Shown here: positions 9,216-19,690 of the stretch, piece after piece
How the letters are laid out: each line of letters starts with the position of its first letter
How positions within the stretch are numbered: position 1 is the stretch's first letter
Source: Isochrysis galbana
Taxonomy: Eukaryota > Haptophyta > Isochrysidales > Isochrysidaceae
Reading direction: 5' to 3'
Assembly: GCA_018136815.1 (NCBI GenBank)
Contig: JADDIW010000141.1
Span: 1-25,000 of the forward strand
Length of the DNA stretch: 25,000 nt
The notes under the pieces: model-generated
Told to the model about the DNA's origin: nothing
The model's database searches: none
What the model saw: the letters and a program-made list of their open reading frames with translations, nothing else
Program-made: the position numbers and the translations under genes

Positions 9216-11405
9216 CACCCTGGAGAAGGCGGCGCGGCCCGAGACCGGGTGGCCCTTATGGGCGTAAAACATTTTTATGTGAGACTCCCCCAGTTGTTAC
9301 TAGGGTTTACGCGAGAGGACCGAAGGCCTGTGCGGCGCCGCCATGGCGTCGTGCAGCCCCCCTCCCCCCAGTCACTCCCAGTGCTGTCGCGGGCGCCCTG
9401 GTTGGAGAAACTTCCAACCATGGGAGTTGTGGCCGGGGGCTGCATGGGCGCCCCCATTGCAATCATAATCCCGAGGTGCGGGCGCGAATTCGCGGCCCCG
9501 ATTTCACCCCCGCGCGCGGCCGATGGCTGGGCTCGCGCGGCACGCCCCCGGCTGTGGGCGGCGCGGCGCGCGTTCATACTTCACCAAACCCATGCCCCCG
9601 GTGGTGAAGTGGTATGGGGCACGCCACGATACTGGATGCAAACCTTAGCACCCCCCAAATGGTTCCATGCTAGGATCCAGAAAGCAGCGGATAAGATACT
9701 CTGGGAAAGCCCCTATACAGGGAGAAAATATCAATGGGTTAGGTACCCACACTACCCCGTAAACAACACAAACAGCGCAACACGCACGATGGGGACAGGC
9801 CTTCTGAACTGGACGACACACGTAAAAGCCCTGCAGGCTAAATGGATACTAAACTACCTCAACGCGAGAAAGGCAACTTGGAAACACGCGCTAGACGCGT
9901 GGTTCTGCCGCACCGGGCTGGGCCGGGGAGCGGTCTTTTCCACAATACCTCCCGCCACCCTTACACACAGCCTTCGAGGCAACCCGGCGCTTCCAAGATT
10001 CTGGAAGGACGCACTACACACCTTCAGGACGCTCGACATCCAGCGGTCGTGCCTATCGAAAGAAGGAGCACTCTCGCAACCGCTGTGGTGCAATCCGCAT
10101 GAGCAACCACCACGAATGAGCGCAGCATGGATAAGCCTGTGGCAAACCCTTAGCACGCACGTAGTGCACAACGTATACAAGGGCAACGATCCCGGCACAC
10201 CATACACAAAGGAAGAATGCGCACAATACCTCGACCACCTCCCGGAAATATTCGAGCACGCGGGCAGCAAAATAACCAAAGTAACCTTCCTGGACTCTTG
10301 GACGACGATAGTACAACACGCCTCGAGTCTCCTCGACAAGGCGGAGCCCAATCTCGAAACCGTGACCAGCCCGACAGGGCCGAACGATGACAATACGCGT
10401 GACACGGAGGCAGGCGCCGAGAACCCACCAGAGATCAGGGTGTCCGACAATGAAACTTACATCACCAAGATGAACAACATATGGATCCACACCGGCACAA
10501 ACTATTTAGGTGAGCCAGCCGACCTGGCGGGAGTCGCAACCCCAGAGGAAACCGGACAATACCATCTCCCCGCTAGATGGGAAAACGGGCCAAAAGGCCC
10601 GAAGTATATGGAATACCCACTAGCGGATGAATACACGCTCGGCGACAAAACACCACTCGACCGCGTTACAGTTTCAGACATAACACGAGCACTAGAGGAG
10701 AAAACCCTAGGCAACACGCCCCAACCGGCACGTGAGGCATGGGCACGAAAAATCGACCTAACCCAAGAAGAATGGAAACACGTGGCCAGCCTATACACTT
10801 TGCCCCTACTGAAACACACAGACAAACACCCACACTTCAAGCACATCACCCACAGGAGACTGGGAACACGAAACCGCTTCAATATGGCGACCACGAAGAA
10901 ATGCAGACTATGCGGAAAACATCAAGAGAGCTCGATCCACCTGGCCAGATGCCCCGCCACAAAACAGATCTTTGCTACTATAGAAGCAGCAGCAGGATTC
11001 ACCCCGGAACACAATAGGACGGCGATACAAGAAGTGAAGGACAAACTGTTCGTATACCCGAGCACACCGACGCCCGATAGCCTCAGAACCCTATACTTGA
11101 TAGCATGGAGATTTATAATAACTGACTTCTATAAGGTCGAATATGACAATTACACTTTTCACCACATCCCCGTCATCGAACGCACCCTGACCAGATTCAC
11201 ATTCCTCGTACGCGGTCTCGAATCCTCGAACAAAACTTCGCTAGCGCGCACCAAGCAAGCCTCCCGAGGCAGAAGGCCAAAGATCAAGGACGCACGGGAC
11301 CTTAGCGCCCCGATATTCATAGTGAACACCAAAGGTGCCCTCGCAATGAACACAAACCTGACCTTGGTGGCACAAGCTCTCGACATGGCGGAAAAACTAG
11401 CCTAA
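9192..11405 (+). pseudogene. LINE (non-LTR retrotransposon) ORF, C-terminal part only
   Basis: An open frame of 737 codons. From about residue 125 onward it reads as the post-catalytic part of a LINE reverse-transcriptase protein: PKWFHARIQKAADKILW, then the thumb-like THVKALQAKWILNYL followed by WKHALDAWF, a long connector, and a zinc-knuckle C571-x2-C574-x8-H583-x3-C587 near the end. The fingers/palm with the YxDD site and the endonuclease are absent, so it cannot act as a reverse transcriptase. The first 125 residues are translated from GC-rich DNA and look unrelated; composition shifts to A/C-rich near 9590, which probably marks the 5'-truncation junction. Truncation at the 5' end is the usual result of target-primed reverse transcription. 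The frame is otherwise intact over 600 codons, implying a fairly recent insertion. Confidence 0.78.
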
Positions 11406-11831
11406 CCTTCCAACAAACGCCGCACCCCGCGCACTCATGATCCCACGTCACAGGCCCAATGCGCAACACAGGCCCAAACCCACCCTCATGTGCCACCAAC
11501 CACGAGGACCGCAAGAAAAACCGATCGTCCGATGGAGCGAGAGGAGGCCGAGAAATCGACCATCGGAGACCGGTACACGCCGCCTGCCACTGGAAACCCC
11601 GAACATGGAGCCCCTAAGTAGAGCACGAGGGGACGAGCCGCAAGGCGAGTGTAAGGGAGTATTAAGGGACGCGGGCGTGGCTGTCGGGAGAATGTCGCAA
11701 GGCCGCGAGCGCGGAGTGAACATTAAGAAGTTTTTTTTTTGGTGTACTGTTAGCCTAGCAGCCTAATTCACCATGCCAGGAACTGCCTGGAAACCAAAGG
11801 TGGGCTTCTAATTAAGTAAAAAAAAAAGATC
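9560..11831 (+). mobile_element. 5'-truncated LINE insertion
   Basis: It comprises the C-terminal ORF, an untranslated tail of about 415 bases and an A-run near 11817-11828. The tail has a T-run at about 11731-11740 and a small hairpin CCAGG-AACTG-CCTGG near 11776. The 5' boundary is estimated from the composition change. I could not identify target-site duplications by eye. Confidence 0.65.
11406..11818 (+). other. LINE 3' untranslated tail
   Basis: This lies between the LINE stop codon and the A-run. Short open frames have no recognisable content. It is probably the region bound by the element's own protein, as in other LINEs, but that is inference. Confidence 0.45.
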
Positions 11832-12020
11832 TGAAGATTTAGGGCTACACACCTAACGCTGCTCGGTCTCTACCTCCACCTAGCGGACATCGCCCTTCTC
11901 ATCCCCTCCCTCCGTTTCCTCCCCTTCCCCCTTCCCCCCCTCGTTCCTTTGTCTTCGGTGTCGGGGGTGCGGCCCTGGTGCACTACCATGGGCCCGGTTA
12001 CGGACGCGTGTTCAGGGCAG
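11819..12020 (+). repeat. Repeat block X, copy 1 (adjoins an A-run)
   Basis: It starts at the A-run, then ATCTGAAGATTTAGGGCTAC; later CGTTCCTTTGTCTTCGGTGTC, a G-run and GTGCACTAC.ATGGGCC. The same ordered landmarks occur at 24304-24520, also directly after an A-run. The two copies differ in the middle. It could be the 5' end of a second retroelement placed head-to-tail behind the LINE. Confidence 0.7.
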
Positions 12021-13175
12021 GCCTATTGTACTTTTCTCACGTGGCATTTTTTTCTCATTCGTCTTTATGGTTTTCACGTGTCTTGAGGTATGCTTTGGGT
12101 TTGTGTTTGGTTCCGTCCGGGTTTGATTTCTACGTCGTTTGATCAGTTGTTTGTTCGGTTTGGCTCCGAGCCCGCCTCCGAGGCGTGTTTTACCATGTAT
12201 TCTACCCCTAGCCGTGAGGCTAGTGGCTCGTTCCATCAAAGGCCCGTGGCACGTGGCGGTCAATGAGGACTGCGCACGGGTTTGGAAGAGGGGGGGAAAG
12301 GTGGGTAGTGGGGAGGACAGGGGCGGCGGTGAGGGCGTCGGGCGGGTCGAGAGGCGAGGGCTTGGGCGTGGCAAAAGGCGGGAGAGGGGAGTAGAACGCT
12401 GGCTGTGCGGGTGTGGCGGTGGTATCGGTGTGTTGTGGCCAGTGTGGCTGTGGTTGTGTGGATTGTGGGTAGACCATGTGAGATGGCTGGTCAGAGCTGG
12501 GTGAGGCGGATGGGGCTGGAGGGGCGGCGGCGGTGGTGGTGGGAATGTGAGGAGTGAGGAGAGGATGGGAGGGTGAGGAAGGCACTCCTCCGCTACCATG
12601 TGAAGGGTCGTATGGAGCTGTGGCTGTGGTGCGACTGGGTGTGAGTGGAGGATGAACTGTAACATGAGAAGTATGGCCCGATTGGAGCATGGGGGGGGAC
12701 AACGGGGAGCCGAGGAAGCGCGCGGGGACGGGGCCGAAGACATGGGCGCGCTCTCGGCCATCACGGGGCGCAGCAGCACGAGAACGGGGACGGAGGACGG
12801 ACGAGGGGGCACAGAGGGCGCTCGAGCGGTGGCGCAGAGCGTAGTCAAGACACGGAGGGAAAACGTCGTCACGCGCGGGGGGAAGGGAATCGCGCGGGAA
12901 AGAAATAGACAGCAAAAGGGGGCCGGAAACTCAAGGAAGCACTCGGGGAGAGACGGGAGGGGAGAGGGGGGAGAGGGCTTCCGCGGGGGAGTCGGGGAGA
13001 GGAGAGGAGAGGGGGGGGTACCAGAACCAAGAGGGAAGTGCGCGTAGGGTCGGTCCGTGCACTGGGGGGAGGACAAATATCGAGAGGAGGGGGCACTGCC
13101 CCCTCTCCCCGGTAGCACTCGGACACCTGCCTCGTCAGGCATGGCGGGATGCCGGGACTGAAAAGTTGTGTCCAA
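12012..13175 (-). CDS. Pro/Ser/Thr/His-rich open frame, probably not a normal gene
   Basis: A 387-codon minus-strand frame, overlapped by a second 231-codon minus-strand frame (12220-12915). Both are dominated by Pro, Ser, Thr and His because the plus strand here is G-rich with few A-containing stops on the complement. The basic C-terminus of the longer frame (KPNKQLIKRRRNQ) is the only stretch of ordinary complexity. ORF1 proteins of LINEs can look like this, and the region follows repeat block X, so a retroelement 5' region is one reading. No domain is recognised and chance openness is likely. Confidence 0.18.
   Translation of the reverse strand: MDTTFQSRHPAMPDEAGVRVLPGRGGSAPSSRYLSSPQCTDRPYAHFPLGSGTPPSPLLSPTPPRKPSPPSPLPSLPECFLEFPAPFCCLFLSRAIPFPPRVTTFSLRVLTTLCATARAPSVPPRPSSVPVLVLLRPVMAESAPMSSAPSPRASSAPRCPPPCSNRAILLMLQFILHSHPVAPQPQLHTTLHMVAEECLPHPPILSSLLTFPPPPPPPLQPHPPHPALTSHLTWSTHNPHNHSHTGHNTPIPPPHPHSQRSTPLSRLLPRPSPRLSTRPTPSPPPLSSPLPTFPPLFQTRAQSSLTATCHGPLMERATSLTARGRIHGKTRLGGGLGAKPNKQLIKRRRNQTRTEPNTNPKHTSRHVKTIKTNEKKMPREKSTIGLP
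13087..13105. repeat. GC-rich hairpin
   Basis: GAGGGGGCA-C-TGCCCCCTC: perfect 9-bp arms around one base. Similar G-run/C-run hairpins sit beside the palindromic ends of the dispersed repeats (3328-3349, about 23896-23916, about 19590-19612), so this may mark another relative. No ACTAA-type palindrome was found next to it. Confidence 0.6.
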
Positions 13176-13418
13176 TTAGCTAGTGGGGTTGGCTAGGATA
13201 TATCATCATATACTATATTATTATTAGCAGTAGTAGTATGTCCACGCCCGTCCGCCCTTGTATCAACAACACTTACCGCGATCGTCCGCTCGAGAAACAC
13301 TAGAATGTCACGGACTTATAGTCCACAAGATGCTCTGCAACTCTCCGAGAGTGTGTTTCTCTATCTTGTGCGAACGCGTGGCTGCCATAAGAGTCGTGAT
13401 GATGTCGGCGGCGAGTGA
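13176..13418. other. Intergenic region before the microsatellite block
   Basis: This holds a short AT-rich stretch (about 13195-13240) and no recognised gene. Confidence 0.4.
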
Positions 13419-13420
13419 AT

Positions 13421-13483
13421 GAGTGAGTGAGTGAGTGAGTGAGTGAGTGAGTGAGTGAGTGAGTGAGTGAGTGAGTGAGTGAG
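13421..13483 (+). repeat. (GAGT)n tetranucleotide array
   Basis: About fifteen uninterrupted GAGT units, read on the minus strand as a His-Ser-Leu-Thr run. It opens a microsatellite-dense region that extends to the acyltransferase gene. Confidence 0.95.
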
Positions 13484-13538
13484 AGGAGACGCCCACTTCT
13501 GTTGGAGCGTCAGAGCTCGTCCCTCGTAAGGGGCAGAG

Positions 13539-13593
13539 AGGGAGAGGGAGAGGGAGAGGGAGAGGGAGAGGGAGAGGGAGAGGGAGAGGGAGG

Positions 13594-13626
<33 letters not shown>

Positions 13627-13655
13627 GGGGGGGGGGGAGAGAGAGAGAGAGAGAG
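13539..13655 (+). repeat. Compound purine array: (GGGAGA)n, (GA)n, G22, (GA)n
   Basis: An almost purely purine plus strand of about 117 bases, including 22 consecutive G (13616-13637). Such homopurine tracts can adopt triplex or quadruplex forms in general; whether this one does is untested. It is compositionally the reverse complement of the 14526-14764 array. Confidence 0.95.
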
Positions 13656-14525
13656 AAGAGGGTTGCCTCGTAGTGCATGGCACCTCTCTTGCCGCCCCCA
13701 ACCTTGCGCCGCCGTCCGCCCGCGTCCCCGCCGCCTCTCCCGCCCTCCCTCCACCAACTCTCCCTCCACTTATCTATCCCCCTTGGCCGCCGGGCAACAA
13801 CGTCGGCGGCGGCGCCTTTGCCCTCTTCCCCCCCCCCTCTCTCTCTTCCCATCCCGCAGAGGATTCTTCTTGTGAACTCGTCTCCAAACCCGATGGACGG
13901 CACCCTCTCTCGACAGCGCTGGGTGGGTGGCCTCTTCAACTCTCTCGCGCTGCTGCTGCCGGGCTCGCCCTGCCTCCTCTCTCTCTCTCGACTCTCTCTC
14001 CCTCTCGCTCTCTCTTTCCTCCACTTGACAGGCCTAATCATTCTCGTACATCTCTCCCTCCACACCGAGGGAGCGGAGCCGCTCTCTCTCTCTCTCCTCC
14101 CCACACAAGCTTTGTCTCCTTGCTTCCTCCCCCCCGCGCTCGCTGGCTGGCTGTTCTACTTCCCGTCGTTTCCTTCGTTCTCTTGCCGCCTCTCTCCGTC
14201 TTTTCACTCTCTCTCCCGCCAAGGATCCGCGTCCAACCCCTCCCCCCCCCCAATTACCAAAAAAAACTGTAGAGTAAAGAAGAGAGAGAGGCCTCCCTGT
14301 AGTAGTGCGTGACGCCACCCCCCCCTCCCCCTCCCCCCGCCCCCACCCCTCCTCTCTTCTCCCCCTCAGAAGCCGAGAAAGCTGCCACCGCAAGAAGCCT
14401 AACTCCGGACTCTTTACTTACTGTGAGGGGCCCGCAGACTTCCCTTCACCCGGTCTCGTCCCACGAGTACACTCGTCCCCCCCCCCCTCTCGCTCGCCCT
14501 CTCCCCCCTCCCCCCCCGCCTCTCT
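13656..14525. other. Pyrimidine-biased spacer between arrays
   Basis: The plus strand is rich in C and T, and this opens long Ser/Pro/Leu-rich frames on the plus strand and Arg/Glu-rich ones on the minus strand. They have no domains and track the base bias, so I do not annotate them as genes. Confidence 0.5.
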
Positions 14526-14764
<239 letters not shown>

Positions 14765-14974
14765 TGCCCCTTACCACATGGAGAGAGGGAGAAAGACAGA
14801 TGGAAAAGAAAGAAAAAAGGAGAGGAAGGAGAGGAAGGAGAGAGGGCGCGCGAGAGCGAGAGAGAGCGCGCGCGAGAGCAAGAGGGAGGACGCAGAGGGA
14901 GTAAGGGAGCTACCTCGCCCACTCGAGCTGTGGTGCGAGCGGGCGTGAGCTACGAGCTTTCTCCTCCCTAGAGA

Positions 14975-15016
14975 CTCTCTCTCTCTCTCTCTCTCTCTCT
15001 CCCCCCCCCCCCCCCC
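14975..15016 (+). repeat. (CT)n followed by C16
   Basis: A third pyrimidine array, only about 50 bases upstream of the acyltransferase ATG. The sequence from here to the ATG is entirely CT-rich (CTCTCTGCCTCTCTC type) and probably forms the promoter or 5' leader. Confidence 0.9.
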
Positions 15017-15067
15017 TCCCCCCTTCTCTCTGCCTCTCTCTCTGCCTCTCTCTGTCTGCTTCCATTG

Positions 15068-18000
15068 ATGGGCAACGCGTGCTCTGCCTGTGACCGCGTC
15101 GATGAGCTCCTCTCGCCCGTCAGCCCCGCGGCGCTCGTCTCCGCCGCTCACCTCGCCGCTCAGATCAAAAAGCTGCAATCGTCTCCGCGGGCTCGACTCA
15201 TGCCGGAGTGGGTTCCCGAATTCAGTGTGGGCAAGGCAATGCGTAAGGCTGGATACTCACCCAAGCACCCTGTCGCGTGCATTAACTCGATGGTGGGTGC
15301 GGTGCTCGCATGCGAGCACTCGGAGCACGCGCCGCACTGGATTCAGGAGAAGCTTGTCCTCGACATCGCAAAGATTGCAGTCGCGGTGCGTGGCACGAAT
15401 GCTGGGTGGGCGCGTAAGAGGGGCAGACGTCCGAGCCGCACGCCCTCCATCTGCGCCGATGCCACGCACATGCTGTCGCGCAGACGCGCGCCCACTGTGC
15501 ACTGGCTTACCGAACTCTCGCGCCCGTTGCGCGCGCCTTGGCAGGCGACCAAGAACATCATGTCGGTGTCAACATCGGACGAATGGAAGGCAGAGCTGAC
15601 GGCGCTCCTCGATGTTGATGACGACGGCTTGCTTGACCTGGACGAGCTGCATGAGTTTGTAGAGTCCGACGAGGATCTGCGGGCGGACAGGAGAGTGCTC
15701 GATGCGCTTTCCAGGGCGAGGAAGGAGTACGCGCGTGGGGCGAGCGGCGTCGACGTGCTCGCCGCACTGGCCCCGGTGAGGCATGCGCTGGAGCTGGTGG
15801 CGCGCCGCGAGAACGCGCTGGACGGCCTCTCCAACGACGACGTTATTTCGCGCTCCCTGCTGGCGCGCCATCTATCACTCAAGGACGGGTGGAAGGACCC
15901 GGCAGGCATCCGCGTGCGGCCGTTTCGCAGCCCCGAGGACGGCGACCTCACGGCGGTCAAGTTCCTCTCATCGCTGCCCATCATCAAGATGTTCACCGCG
16001 CTTATGGGCCCGCTCATCGTGCAGCTCGAGGAGTTTGGCTACGAGCCTGTAAAGATGCTGCGCGCCTTCCCGTATGACTGGCGGTGCCCACCCTCCAAGC
16101 TTGAAGAGCGCGACGGCTACTTCTCCAACCTAATGGACGGGATCGAGCAGCTCGTCTCGAGCGCGGAAGGTGAGAAGTGCGTGCTTGTCGCCCACTCGAT
16201 GGGCTGCCGCGTCGGCCACTACTTCACCCAGTGGGTGGTGACTTCGGAAGCGGGCGTCGCACGGGGCGGCCGCGCGTGGCTTGACAAATACGTCCACTCA
16301 TTTGTTCCGATCGGTGGGCCTTTTCTCGGCGCGTGCTCCGGCACCCATCAGTACATCCAGCCAGGCAACGTGTCGGGGCTTGTGCCAGCAGTGCTCTCAC
16401 CCACAGACGGACACGCCGTGATGCGTTCGTGGGGCTCGATGCCCTTCCTCTTTGGGACCGGCGATATCCTGCGCCACCAGCCCGCGTCTCACTTCTGCTG
16501 GGTTCGCCAGCAGGCCGCCGTGCTGGTTGAGCTGCTCCAGGTCGACTGCGGCGGCGTGGATGGGGTGGGGGAGAGCTTTGAGCCGTATGCCATTCTGGCT
16601 GTCTCAAACTTCAATCCGGACAGAGCGGACGAATGGCAGGGGCTCACGTCAGACGTCAAGCGCGGCCCGGTGGCCGAATTCAATGAGCTCTACCAGTTCT
16701 GCTGGGATCACGAGCCCGACGAGCTCTCAGCGGTGGAGCTGAGGCTGAAGATCAAGGACGAGCACGAGCTCGCTCGTGATCCAGTCATCGCCGAGGCCAT
16801 TTTCCGCTTGTCCTCGGGAGACGAACCAGAGCAGGTGCGGCCTTGAGGCGAGGTTTGGCCTGACCAAAACCCCTGCGCGCAACACCCATGAGCACCCGCC
16901 TGGTCCACACTGCCGTTGCGCGTCTCACTGGCACTTGCGCGCTGAGAAGTGCCTCCCCCCCCCTCCCATCCCTGCCTCTTAACCACTGTCGCCAGGGCCC
17001 CGCGATAAATAGTCACCTTGAGAGGGCGGAAGCGGCCCCGGTCCAGTTACAGCCCGGCGAATGGATTCGTATTGAAGGCGCGGCGCTCGGCGCCTCTGGG
17101 GTGAAGGTCACGCTGCGCATCTGCTGGTTGCCGGCGGAGCACTGCCGTCCGGGCTTCACACCCGCCTCGCCCGACGGGGCGTCCGGCTGTGGCGGCCTCG
17201 CCGACTCTGGTACAAGCCTCGAAAAGCAGGCAGTCATGGTGGCAGCATGGGGAGAGGATGGATCCGAGTGGTGCCCCGACGGTGCCTACGTGCCTTGCTC
17301 CACCGAGAAGATGTTCAGTTTGGAGGATATGGAAGACGAGTTCAAGGTTTGGCAAGAGCACTACGCGATGGACCCCATCTTCTCCAAGCTTGGAACGGCG
17401 GCGCCTCCCCTGAGGACGGTGCTGCCCATCTACGGCGTCAACAAGCCTACAATGGCGGGAGTCATCTACCGTCGCAGGGTTGCGAGGTGGCGACAGGGCG
17501 AGCGCACTTGCTACCTTGAACCCGACAAAGATGCTACGGTCACGCATACTGGGTGAGGCGAGCGTCTCGGATGCACTTGCTAGTCGCGACGACCAGGCCA
17601 CTCTCCTTTGCTAGCTCAGTTGGGCACACCATCACTTCCGCCCGTGTGGCCACTCGCTCAGGAATGCCTATCACTCTCATCCTCCGACGTGCTGCAGGTA
17701 CGAAGTAGTAGATGGCATTGTAAATGAACTCCCGAAGCGGACTCTGCAGGCCGATCCCACGGCGTCGTCCATCGAGGTCGGTTGCACCGAATGCCTGCGC
17801 GTTTCGGGCGACCGCACGGTGCCATACCAGTCGTTGCGGTGGCCCGTCACGTGGCGCGCAGCGGGGGTCAGCGTGGAACCGGTCGAAGTTGAGGGCGGCG
17901 ATCATCGTGGTATTGTCTCAATGGCAGCCTGCCACTTCGCGGTGCTGCAGCACGTCTCGCATGCACCGGCCATACAGCTGTCCGTGTACAAGGTTGAGTT

Positions 18001-18765
18001 GGGCCGCAACTCGGCACGAGATCTCATCACCGCTGGTGATTCACTCCGGGTGAGCCTACCCTCTGCGCCTTGCGAAACAGAGCCCCATCCACGAGCATGC
18101 CTTGGTCATGGCGCTTGGCCGCGTTGCTCTGCTTCAGTGTATGGGCACGTCAATCTGCTTCACTTTGTGCGTTGTTTGACGTGGCCTGGATCCTGCCACG
18201 CCTGCGCACGAAGGTACGCTTCGACTGGCACAACGAGAATGACGAGCCCGCATATCGCTTTGAGACTGAGCCTGTGAGTGCGAAAGACGCGGACAGGGCA
18301 TCAGCCTGGGAGCCAAGTCGCACAAGCTATTCTCAAGTCCCGATCCATAGCAAGAACGCCATCCTTGCCTGCCGTATAACTCTCCTCATAGAGCGGGCAT
18401 CGACGGGCGAGCTAGAACATTATCCTAGGACATTTCCAGTGACGCTGACGAGTGACCGGCTGTACATGGCCGTGAGACTTGGCGCACCGATCGAGCTCCC
18501 GATTTTTGACTCGGACGCCTCCCTTCAGGTCATCGTCAGATTGGTGAAGATGACACCTGAGGCGAGGAAAGGCATTGATTCGAGGCATGATTTGTCCACC
18601 TCAGACGGCGATGCCATGAGAGCTTCCTTCGTTTCGGACGATGTAGTGGCTGGTGTTGACGTCGGTAAGCTCACTAAGGATGATGCTGGCGCCGGGATGG
18701 TGGAGGAAATTCCCTCCGACGCAGCGGAGCTCTATCGCTTGTCGTTGACGGAGGAACGGATATGA
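15068..18765 (+). CDS. LCAT/PDAT-family acyltransferase with EF-hand and N-myristoylation-type start
   Basis: Exons 15068-16834, 16996-17552, 17698-18049 and 18214-18765 join in frame to 1075 residues. The alpha/beta-hydrolase signature is clear: AFPYDWR (333-339), nucleophile elbow AHSMG (Ser377), FVPIGGPF, IYGVNKPT, catalytic Asp in SGDRTVP (Asp813) and His in GGDHRGI (His844). These match lecithin:cholesterol/phospholipid:diacylglycerol acyltransferases, which move acyl chains from phospholipid to a sterol or diacylglycerol, or hydrolyse them. An insert before the core carries one canonical EF-hand loop (D182-E193, DVDDDGLLDLDE), suggesting calcium control. The start MGNACSAC fits an N-myristoylation signal with nearby Cys for palmitoylation. 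The usual oxyanion segment VPGxxGS is replaced by the divergent INSMVGA. About 230 residues beyond His844 are unrecognised, perhaps a beta-sandwich. A TTG at 15065 is in frame but the ATG is preferred. Confidence 0.87.
16835..16995 (+). other. Acyltransferase intron 1
   Basis: 161 bp, GTGCGG to GCCAG, phase 0. Reading through gives a stop at 16844-16846. Confidence 0.7.
17553..17697 (+). other. Acyltransferase intron 2
   Basis: 145 bp, GTGAGG to TGCAG, after the second base of a Gly codon. A stop falls at the junction (17554-17556) if unspliced. Splicing reunites the YGVNKPT half with the catalytic Asp/His half. Confidence 0.82.
18050..18213 (+). other. Acyltransferase intron 3
   Basis: 164 bp, GTGAGC to CGAAG, phase 0. 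The acceptor AAG is weaker than the others. It joins GDSLR to VRFDWHN. The tempting CTTCAG at 18132-18137 would shift the frame. Confidence 0.6.
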
Positions 18766-19560
18766 CCCCCACTTCCCGATGAGGACCTCCAATCCTCGAG
18801 AGATCGATTGTTGTTGATCTAGCTTCGTGTGGATGCGCACGGTGCAGAGCGAGCGCCCGGATTAAGCGAGTGCAACAGAGGACGCGCCCTTGCATTGCGC
18901 GGTGCATACTTCTCAAATCTGCCTGGTGAAAGTTCGGTATACCCGTCCCAGGGCCTCAAGGGCAGCGATAACCGCTTCCTATGCCTTAATCGGCTGACGG
19001 TCGCAGCATTATCGACGTACATACTGATGGATCTTCGTGATTGCTCTCCTCTTGCCCCTTTCGGCTTGGCACAAATTGACTAAGACTTGAGACATCACCC
19101 TAGTACTGCAGGGAATAGTTACTTTTCAGGGAACATTGCTAGCTTGCTAGCTGCCACCTCTTGGCTGCAATGTTTGCCTGCAATGTCCATTTGCCCCGTA
19201 TTAGCCACTAGGCAATGTGCATTCCACTTCCATTGATATGCCTCGCTCAGAGCCTCTGACCTTCGGAGAAAGGAAGCAAAGCAACCAAAGAAAGAGGGGG
19301 GTGGATTTATTAAAAGCGCCGTTCACAGGGGCTAGGGTGTGTTGATGATGGCCGGGAGCCTAGACGGCCTTTGGCTACGCCACGTGGGGTGCGTTGGCGA
19401 CAGCTTGCATGTTGTGCCCATCACGGCGGGTGCCGCAGGCCGTGTGGAGGGCACGTACGTGTACGTGCAATATGTATGCAAGCAAATACGACAACAACAC
19501 CCCCACCCCTAGTGACCAATATCCAATATTAATGATTAATGTTATATCCTAGCAGCCAAC
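18766..19560. other. 3' flank and intergenic region
   Basis: No gene recognised. Visible small structures are GCTAGCTTGCTAGC near 19139 and the inverted repeat GCACGTAC-GT-GTACGTGC at 19451-19468. A short AT-rich patch with ATTAATGATTAAT lies near 19527. Confidence 0.45.
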
Positions 19561-19561
19561 C

Positions 19562-19690
19562 ACTAATCTTATGATTAGTCGCCATGGTGGAGGGGGGCCT
19601 CGCGCCCCCTCCCACTCTCTCGACTCTCCTCATGGGGGGCGAGAACCATCCACCCCGGGAATCTCATGCGTGCGCCCGGACCCCCCCCCC
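19562..19690 (-). repeat. Diverged end of the dispersed repeat family
   Basis: The palindrome ACTAATC-TTAT-GATTAGT (19562-19579) is followed by CGCCATGG, a G-run/C-run hairpin, CTCTC..CTCTCCTCATGGGGGGCGAG and AACCATCCACC. The order and spacing match the end of copy B (23870-23960), with many substitutions. Confidence 0.65.

Noticed and set aside
13308-14104. Long minus- and plus-strand frames of repeated His-Ser-Leu-Thr, Ser-Leu or Arg-Glu
   Set aside because: They are direct translations of GAGT, GA and CT microsatellites and of the biased spacer; no domain and all frames behave alike.
16888-17556. Separate gene starting at the ATG at 16888
   Set aside because: That ATG lies in the predicted intron; from 16996 on the frame continues the acyltransferase and the join is phase-exact.
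18070-18765. Separate gene with a hydrophobic N-terminus starting at 18070
   Set aside because: The start lies in the predicted third intron; the frame from 18214 is better read as the last exon of the acyltransferase, though the weak acceptor leaves some doubt.
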